Origin: Palsa-461 sp040414865
GTDB lineage: Bacteria; Actinomycetota; Acidimicrobiia; Acidimicrobiales; RAAP-2
NCBI GenBank assembly: GCA_040414865.1
Contig: JBEDUR010000068.1
Span: 1 to 28,841, forward strand
Direction of reading: 5' to 3'
DNA length: 28,841 nucleotides
Every line of letters starts with the position of its first letter. Position 1 is the first letter of the stretch. The position numbers and the translations under genes are program-made. The notes under the pieces are model-generated. The model had not been told where the DNA came from. It did not search any database and was given only the letters and a program-made list of their open reading frames with translations. This document shows, one piece after another, positions 24,603 to 28,841 of the stretch.

Positions 24603-24930
24603 CCAGAAGATCTCAAGGAGTTGGGGTCGTCCCGTGGATCATCCAGCCGAACGCCTTGTCTGCCCAGCAAGGCGCGCGCCGCCGATTATCTGTACGGGGT
24701 CCGGGACTGCCACTTGTCATTGGCTGCGGTGTTACTGGCCGCTCAAGACACGCAAGGAGGATCGGCAAGAACCGCTTCGGCACCCGCGGCCGTGATATGA
24801 AGTTCGCACGCGATTTCCACGCCAACTCCCCCTGCGAGCGCACCGGAATCTTGAGCGCGACCAGCGCACTCGCCCATGGCGAATGCCGGAGAACACCTCG
24901 TCCGGAGTTACGCGCCGGAAGGTGCGCCTG
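24603..24930. other. Intergenic stretch, no convincing gene
   Basis: A frame from ATG 24599 to TGA 24931 overlaps both neighbours (ATGA and TGATG) but has codons such as AGA, TTA, GTA and TCT and a low third-position GC unlike real genes here. GGAAGG (24917-24922) is the ribosome-binding site for the methyltransferase. Confidence 0.4.
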
Positions 24931-25725
24931 ATGGTCGATGACGATCAATGCAAGGCTGAGTTCGACTACGAGACAATTTCAGGCGCCTACTACGATGACG
25001 TCTACCGCCGTGGATACGGCATCCAGAGCAAGTGGCACCACCTGAAATTCAGACGCGTCATCGAGGAGCTGGAAGGCCACCGCCGGCATCTCGATGTGGG
25101 CTGCGGTCCCGGAACGCTGATCGGGTTGCTCGACGAGCGCTTCAACTCGACGGGGATCGACATCTCGACGACTGCGATCGACTATGCCCGTGGTGCGTAC
25201 GAGTGTGGGTCGAAGTGCTTCCTCGCCCTCCCTGCGCACGCGCTGCCGGACGAGTGTCGCGACTACGACGTGGTGACGGTCGTTGAAGTGATCGAGCACC
25301 TTGCGCCCGTCGAGCTGGACCACGTCCTCCGGACGACGATGGAACGTCTGCGCCGAGGGGGGAAGCTTGTCGTAACGACGCCCAACTTCCGCAGCGCCTG
25401 GCCGCTCGTAGAGATGCTCGTCGACCGCTTTGGCGAACTGAAGTACGCCTCGCAGCACATCAACATGTTCACTCCCCGCCGCTTGCGGCAGCTGCTTCAG
25501 GACCTCGGGCTGGAGGACGTGCAGGTGCATCCATACCTCGCGCTCGCTCCGTTCGCGGCACCGCTGGATTGGCGACTGGCGGATCTGGTCGCCCAGTTCG
25601 AACGTGGTCCGTTCGAGCGCATGGCAGGGCTCCTCCTTCTCGGAACCGGATTCAAGCCCGGAAGAAACCGGGATGCCGCGACCTACCCGAACGGAACCGT
25701 TACCGGACCTGGCAGAGGTAGGTAG
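24931..25725 (+). CDS. Class I SAM-dependent methyltransferase (UbiG-like)
   Basis: 264 residues. Motif I is LDVGCGPG (54-61), followed by STGIDISTTAIDYAR (acidic loop), YDVVTVVEVIEHL (post-motif) and LVVTTPNFRS, then a SQHINMFTPRRLRQLL helix common to Methyltransf_11/23-type enzymes acting on small molecules or glycan and lipid intermediates. The ATG at 24931 is chosen for GGAAGG eight bases upstream; ATG 24883 is in frame but lacks one. The last 14 codons run over the 3' end of the convergent glycosidase gene (43-base overlap), and the Gly/Arg end may be a run-on after loss of an earlier stop. Substrate unknown. Codon bias is weaker than in the conserved operons. Confidence 0.82.
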   Translation: MVDDDQCKAEFDYETISGAYYDDVYRRGYGIQSKWHHLKFRRVIEELEGHRRHLDVGCGPGTLIGLLDERFNSTGIDISTTAIDYARGAYECGSKCFLALPAHALPDECRDYDVVTVVEVIEHLAPVELDHVLRTTMERLRRGGKLVVTTPNFRSAWPLVEMLVDRFGELKYASQHINMFTPRRLRQLLQDLGLEDVQVHPYLALAPFAAPLDWRLADLVAQFERGPFERMAGLLLLGTGFKPGRNRDAATYPNGTVTGPGRGR

Positions 25726-26996
25726 ACGGCGAAGAAGTCACGGTCATCGGGGACAAGGTAGCGGTCCGCCGACTGCAATGGATTGGGTCCGACCATCGTC
25801 GGGACGAGACCGGAGTTGTGGGTGTAGGTGATGAGCGTGTGCCACTCGGGATTAATGTCGAGTTCCATCGCGCGCACCGCGCCGGCGTGCTGCAGCATCT
25901 GCGCCAGGGTGATCACCGTCTGGCCATCGGCGGCAGCGTAGATGAGGTTGCCACGAGCGTCGATGCCGACCCCGGTGCGCCAGACCCGGGTGACACCGCC
26001 GAGCGTGTACCCCCACTGTGGGCTGTTGGGGTCCTCGTTCAACGTGGGATTCAGTTGGCCGTTCCAGACGATCGGAGCCAGGCTCTGGCGGGTCCACGCG
26101 ACGTCTGGCCCCGGGTTGGGGCCCCCGCTCCAGTTCACGATGTCGACGCGACCGTCGGTGTAGCCAACAAGCGTGGCGTTGCCGTCCTTGAGGGGTTCGT
26201 TCGTTTGGCCATTGTCGGACGAGCCGTTGTTGCCGTCGACGTAGGTAAACCCGCCGTTGAAGGTCGCCAGCAGTCGCGACCGTTGGCTGTAGGGAACCAT
26301 CATCGGACCACGTACAGCCGCGTTCGGCGGCTCATAGCGACCCGGGTAATACCCGAGTTCAGTGCGGGTGTGATCGAACCAGGCGACATAGGCGACAAGC
26401 TGTGGGTAGTCGAGCTCAGGGCGATAGGTCGTCACCAGCATCGGTGGGCCACCGTTGATCGGCGGGCCGGTCGGCTTCCAAACCCCTTCGCCGGGAAGCG
26501 GGTTCGGGAAGACTGGGCTGATCGGCTTGGGCCATACCGCGGCCTTGGTGCTATCTGGCGCCGACTTCACCCCGACCGCCGGGAGGCTCTTCCGCTGCGG
26601 CCCGCCCTTCTTGGGTGCGTTCAAGCTGTAATAGACCTGCTCGATGTGGTCGGCGGTCCAGTTGCCGAAGGGGACGTTGTGCCTCACCCATTCGACGCTG
26701 TTCACGGACCACGACAGGCTCGTGGGCCGCACCATCCAGACCGTATAGGAGATACTCGCCCACGCCAGCAGAATGACGAACGGTGCCGCGACCATGAGGC
26801 GTCGCCGCCGCCGCCGGCGCTTGGCGGCAGGGTCGAGGGGCTGCTTCCGGGTTTTCCGGGCATGGCGGGGGGATGTCTCGACAGCCGGTTGGTCGATCAC
26901 AACGGGCGGGGGACTCGCACCGAGATCAAGGTCGTCTCGCTGCACCAAGCAAATCGTAGCCGTGGCGTCCCGGACGCCGGTGATGCCATCCCGCAC
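25683..26996 (-). CDS. Membrane-anchored phosphodiester-glycosidase-domain protein (NAGPA-like)
   Basis: Up to 437 residues. A basic Arg-run (about 59-66) precedes one transmembrane helix (about 68-88), then an extracytoplasmic region. The C-terminal domain (about 230-430) has LLATFNGGF (about 242-250), TGVGIDARGNLIYAA (341-355) and RAMELDIN (375-382), which I associate with the phosphodiester glycosidase / NAGPA family. Members act on phosphodiester-linked sugars or exopolysaccharide; the substrate here is unknown. The first 67 residues are cytoplasmic and low complexity. The GTG at 26996 gives the longest form and GTG 26945 is an alternative; neither has a clear ribosome-binding site. A decayed relative lies at 8060-8470. 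Confidence 0.82.
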   Translation of the reverse strand: MRDGITGVRDATATICLVQRDDLDLGASPPPVVIDQPAVETSPRHARKTRKQPLDPAAKRRRRRRRLMVAAPFVILLAWASISYTVWMVRPTSLSWSVNSVEWVRHNVPFGNWTADHIEQVYYSLNAPKKGGPQRKSLPAVGVKSAPDSTKAAVWPKPISPVFPNPLPGEGVWKPTGPPINGGPPMLVTTYRPELDYPQLVAYVAWFDHTRTELGYYPGRYEPPNAAVRGPMMVPYSQRSRLLATFNGGFTYVDGNNGSSDNGQTNEPLKDGNATLVGYTDGRVDIVNWSGGPNPGPDVAWTRQSLAPIVWNGQLNPTLNEDPNSPQWGYTLGGVTRVWRTGVGIDARGNLIYAAADGQTVITLAQMLQHAGAVRAMELDINPEWHTLITYTHNSGLVPTMVGPNPLQSADRYLVPDDRDFFAVYLPLPGPVTVPFG

Positions 26997-27119
26997 ACGG
27001 TCATGGCAAGTCCGTTCTCAGCATCGGAGGGTACGACTGTCGCGGCGGAGCGGTCGTGTCGGCCTTCAGCGAGTCGACGCGGCTCAACGGGATCGAATTG
27101 CTCCACATGGCCAGGCAGC

Positions 27120-27926
27120 TCAGCAATCCTTATCGTTTTTGGCGCCATCGGGCATCTTGGTATGACAGAACCTGGCACCACTGAGGTTGGCGCCGGTAAT
27201 GCTCGCGCCGGTGAGGTTGGCCTCGGTGAGGTTCGCGTGTGAGAGGTTGGAGCCGGTGAGGCTGGCGTTGTTGAGGTCGGTGCTGGAGAGGGTCGCGCCG
27301 GAGAGGTTCGCGCCGGTGAGGTAGGCGCGGCTCATGGCGCCAGTCAGGTTGGCGCCAGTGATATTGGCGTTTGTGAAATAGGCACCGGCGAGGTCGGCGC
27401 TGGAAAGGGTTGCGCGGGAGAGGTTGGCGTTGGTGAAGGTCGAGTAGGAGAGGTTGCCGTGGAAAAGGTTGGCCCCCTCGAGCTTGGCGTCAGTGAAGTC
27501 GGCCTGGGAAAGATTGGCATCCTTGAGCTTTGCGCCGTTGAGATTGGCGCCGGCGAGATTGGCGCCAAACAGGTTGGCGCCGGCGAGATTGGCGCCGGCG
27601 AGATTGGCGTTCGAAACGCTCGCGTTGGTAAGCGTGGCGCCGGCGAGATTGGCGTTGGTGACGCTTGTGTTGGTGAGGTTGGAGTCGGCGAGGTCGGCTT
27701 TGCTGAAGTTGGCGCCGGCGAGGTTGTGGCCGGTGAGGTTGCGGCCGTGAAGGTCAGCGTTCTCGCAGTTGATGGGTGATTTGTTCAAACAGCTCGACGT
27801 GCCGGACCCAACGGCGTGGGAGGCCGTGCGGTGCGAGTTGCCCGAAGCCGATGCCGAGTCTCCACAAGCCGCGGCTAGCACTGCGAGACCAATAACCGCC
27901 GCCGCGAGTCGCGCTCGTGGTTTCAT
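27120..27926 (-). CDS. Pentapeptide-repeat lipoprotein
   Basis: 268 residues. A signal sequence with hydrophobic core (about 8-20) ends at a lipobox-like LAAAC with Cys21, so the mature protein is probably lipid-anchored outside the cell membrane. A Ser/His/Gly linker (to about 44) and a CLNKSPINC segment (Cys46, Cys54) precede about 38 pentapeptide repeats of the A(N/D)LxG type (about 57-252), which should form a right-handed quadrilateral beta-helix some nine turns long. The end is FCHTKMPDG then KNDKDC (Cys254, Cys268). The paired Cys before and after the helix look like disulphide caps. No enzyme motif is seen. Possible roles are surface scaffold or protein binding. Confidence 0.9.
   Translation of the reverse strand: MKPRARLAAAVIGLAVLAAACGDSASASGNSHRTASHAVGSGTSSCLNKSPINCENADLHGRNLTGHNLAGANFSKADLADSNLTNTSVTNANLAGATLTNASVSNANLAGANLAGANLFGANLAGANLNGAKLKDANLSQADFTDAKLEGANLFHGNLSYSTFTNANLSRATLSSADLAGAYFTNANITGANLTGAMSRAYLTGANLSGATLSSTDLNNASLTGSNLSHANLTEANLTGASITGANLSGARFCHTKMPDGAKNDKDC
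27160..27760 (-). repeat. 15-base tandem repeat tract encoding pentapeptides
   Basis: The coding tract is built of degenerate 15-base units. Near-identical copies occur at about 27540-27610, where GGCGCCGGCGAGATT units recur back to back. It has the potential for in-frame gain or loss of 15-base units by slippage. The opposite strand reads as an artefactual long open frame because of the same periodicity. Confidence 0.8.
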
Positions 27927-28249
27927 ACCCGCTTTAGCGCCCGATCGACCACATCGCGAGCAACTGGAGGACCGCCATCATCGTCCTCGTGCCATACCGG
28001 CACTCTCCTTTGCTGGTGGGTGGCGTCTGGCGGTGCCGCAGCGTAGCAGGCCGCCGCATAGACCATCTGGACCCTCTCGCCGTCTGTCTCATTGCAAGAG
28101 CGCGAAGTCGGATTGCGCTGATCGGTCTCGTGGTTTAAAGGGCCGTTGGGGTTCTCTTGTCACTGCTTATCTGTTGGACCCTCTCCGGCACTGGTGCTTC
28201 CTAACTATGCCAAGGGCGGGAACCGACCGGAGGGCACGGTCGTTCGACA

Positions 28250-28440
28250 TGGCTCCGTTCGGCGGACACCCTCGTTCTTGTACGCGTCCGCGAAGATGAC
28301 GATGACGAGCGCGATCAGGCCGTCCCACCGCGCCGGAAACGGCTGTCGATCGCACCGATCGAGAGGCCGGCTTCCCGCACGATGGGGAGGATCTTTCTCC
28401 AGCCATAGCCCTGGCGGGCGAACCCCTCGCCTGGCGGCTT
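28250..28440 (-). pseudogene. Decayed TetR-family regulator fragment (HTH region, frameshifted)
   Basis: On the minus strand one frame reads GFARQGYGWRKILPIV then REAGLSIGAIDSRF, matching the TetR N-terminal helix-turn-helix pattern (FAxxGY, nine residues, REAG(V/L)SxGxxYxxF) in content and spacing, with Asp replacing the usual Tyr. The frame then stops after a few codons. Shifting by one base at about 28335 continues as PARWDGLIALVIVIFADAYK and NEGVRR with high third-position GC, as expected for the next TetR helices. No start codon lies upstream and no C-terminal ligand domain remains. It is therefore a truncated and frameshifted relic. Confidence 0.5.
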
Positions 28441-28487
28441 CGAGCTACCGATCGCGAAACGGGACTCTCGCCGAACACCCGATCAGA

Positions 28488-28504
28488 AGAATAATATTTA
28501 TTCT
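28488..28504. promoter_or_regulatory. AT-rich inverted repeat upstream of aldehyde dehydrogenase
   Basis: AGAATAA (28488-28494) and TTATTCT (28498-28504) are perfect inverted arms separated by TAT. Such an AT-only patch is exceptional in a roughly 69% GC window. It lies about 220 bases upstream of the aldehyde dehydrogenase start, next to the TetR relic; it could be an operator or part of a promoter. Confidence 0.35.
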
Positions 28505-28727
28505 CGGAGAGGATGGTTCAACCTTGTCCGATCGCCGGCCCGAGGGCTCGGGGTATCGTCATCGGTTCGCCGGTGGCGGTCCCTGGAAGCTGCTGGCTCG
28601 CTCGACATGCCACCCCGGCGACCGACCGACGCGCACCGTCGTCGGCCAACTGGCTGGTGGTACGGTCCGAGTGACGGCGTCCTCGCCGCCCGGAGGAACT
28701 GCTCGTGTCGATTGAGGAGAAACGAAC

Positions 28728-28841
28728 ATGACCGACTACACCCGGCTCTACATCGATGGCGGATGGGTGGATCCCGTGGGCACCGGTCGTCTCGAGGTGA
28801 TCGACTCGGCCACCGAGGCGGTGTTCGCGACAGTCCCTGAA
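28728..28841 (+). CDS. Aldehyde dehydrogenase, N-terminal fragment (cut by window edge)
   Basis: 38 codons are present and the frame is open to the last base. The residues MTDYTRLYIDGGWVDP, then EVIDSATEAVFATVPE, match the N-terminus of NAD(P)-dependent aldehyde dehydrogenases (YIDGxWV...xVxxPATExxxxxVP). The catalytic Cys/Glu region lies outside the window, so substrate cannot be guessed. The ATG at 28728 has GAGGAGA seven bases upstream. The product would oxidise an aldehyde to the acid in the cytoplasm. Confidence 0.82.
   Translation, partial: MTDYTRLYIDGGWVDPVGTGRLEVIDSATEAVFATVPE

Larger units (their letters stand above)
27927..28727. other. 801-bp region without an intact gene
   Basis: It contains the promoter area of the minus-strand pentapeptide gene, a decayed TetR-like regulator on the minus strand (about 28440-28250), an AT-rich inverted repeat (28488-28504) and the ribosome-binding site of the aldehyde dehydrogenase (GAGGAGA, 28714-28720). 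No other recognisable coding sequence was found. Confidence 0.55.

Noticed and set aside
24599..24931. 110-codon frame overlapping both neighbours by ATGA and TGATG
   Set aside because: The junctions look like coupling, but rare AT-ending codons (AGA, TTA, GTA, TCT) and lack of any family-like sequence argue against a gene.
27454..27779. Two plus-strand repetitive frames (RLAPARLA-type and GEIGAGEI-type) opposite the pentapeptide gene
   Set aside because: They mirror the 15-base periodicity of the minus-strand gene, which has a signal peptide and Cys caps.
1..28841. tRNA, rRNA, CRISPR arrays, insertion-sequence ends and attachment sites
   Set aside because: No cloverleaf, direct-repeat/spacer pattern, transposase motif or paired terminal repeats were seen by eye.

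Overview
The window is about 68-70% GC, densely packed, and full of GTG starts and ATGA/GTGA/TGATG overlaps. It carries F420 biosynthesis genes, a decaprenyl-phosphate-arabinose (DPA) cassette, a BTAD-type regulator and several Thr/Pro-rich secreted proteins. Together these point to a high-GC actinobacterium. My best guess is an Acidimicrobiia-like lineage, inferred from gene content only. I see no tRNA, rRNA, CRISPR array, phage module or intact insertion sequence.

Layout. (1) 1-1321: 3' end of cofD/fbiA overlapping a stand-alone cofE/fbiB, the last steps of coenzyme F420 synthesis. (2) 5034-1400 (minus): a four-gene run of BTAD regulator, single-pass membrane protein, NDP-sugar pyrophosphorylase and NAD-dependent sugar epimerase. 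It converges on the F420 genes, and F420 genes next to a sugar-nucleotide pyrophosphorylase recalls the fbiA-fbiB-manB neighbourhood of mycobacteria. (3) 5242-7976 (plus): OmpR-type response regulator, HAMP histidine kinase and a small secreted DUF5666-like protein. (4) 8060-8470 (minus): frameshifted tail of a phosphodiester-glycosidase gene. (5) 8491-11649 (plus): UbiA-type decaprenyl-phosphate phosphoribosyltransferase, DprE1 and DprE2 in overlapping frames, a compact DPA cassette for arabinan. DprE1 has Ala where M. tuberculosis has the benzothiazinone-target Cys. (6) 11904-18613: stand-alone genes: GNAT acetyltransferase, adenosine-deaminase-like amidohydrolase, secreted lipoprotein of the dimethylformamidase-beta-like family, alkylsulfatase-like metallo-beta-lactamase protein, and an O-methyltransferase. 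(7) 19019-24118 (plus): small ORF, membrane-anchored trypsin-like protease, MoxR ATPase, DUF58 protein and two membrane VWA proteins, mostly overlapping. This is a Bat-like MoxR/VWA operon headed by a protease. (8) 24339-28841: small hypothetical protein, SAM methyltransferase, full-length phosphodiester-glycosidase membrane protein, pentapeptide-repeat lipoprotein, a decayed TetR-like regulator, and the start of an aldehyde dehydrogenase cut by the window edge.

Much of the window serves the cell envelope: sugar nucleotides, polyprenyl-phosphate arabinose, secreted lipoproteins and an envelope-facing MoxR/VWA/protease machine. The points most worth a second look are the protease-headed MoxR operon, the DPA cassette with its Cys-to-Ala site, the two decayed genes found by reading across frames, the large insertion in the deaminase-like protein, and the Cys-capped pentapeptide lipoprotein.
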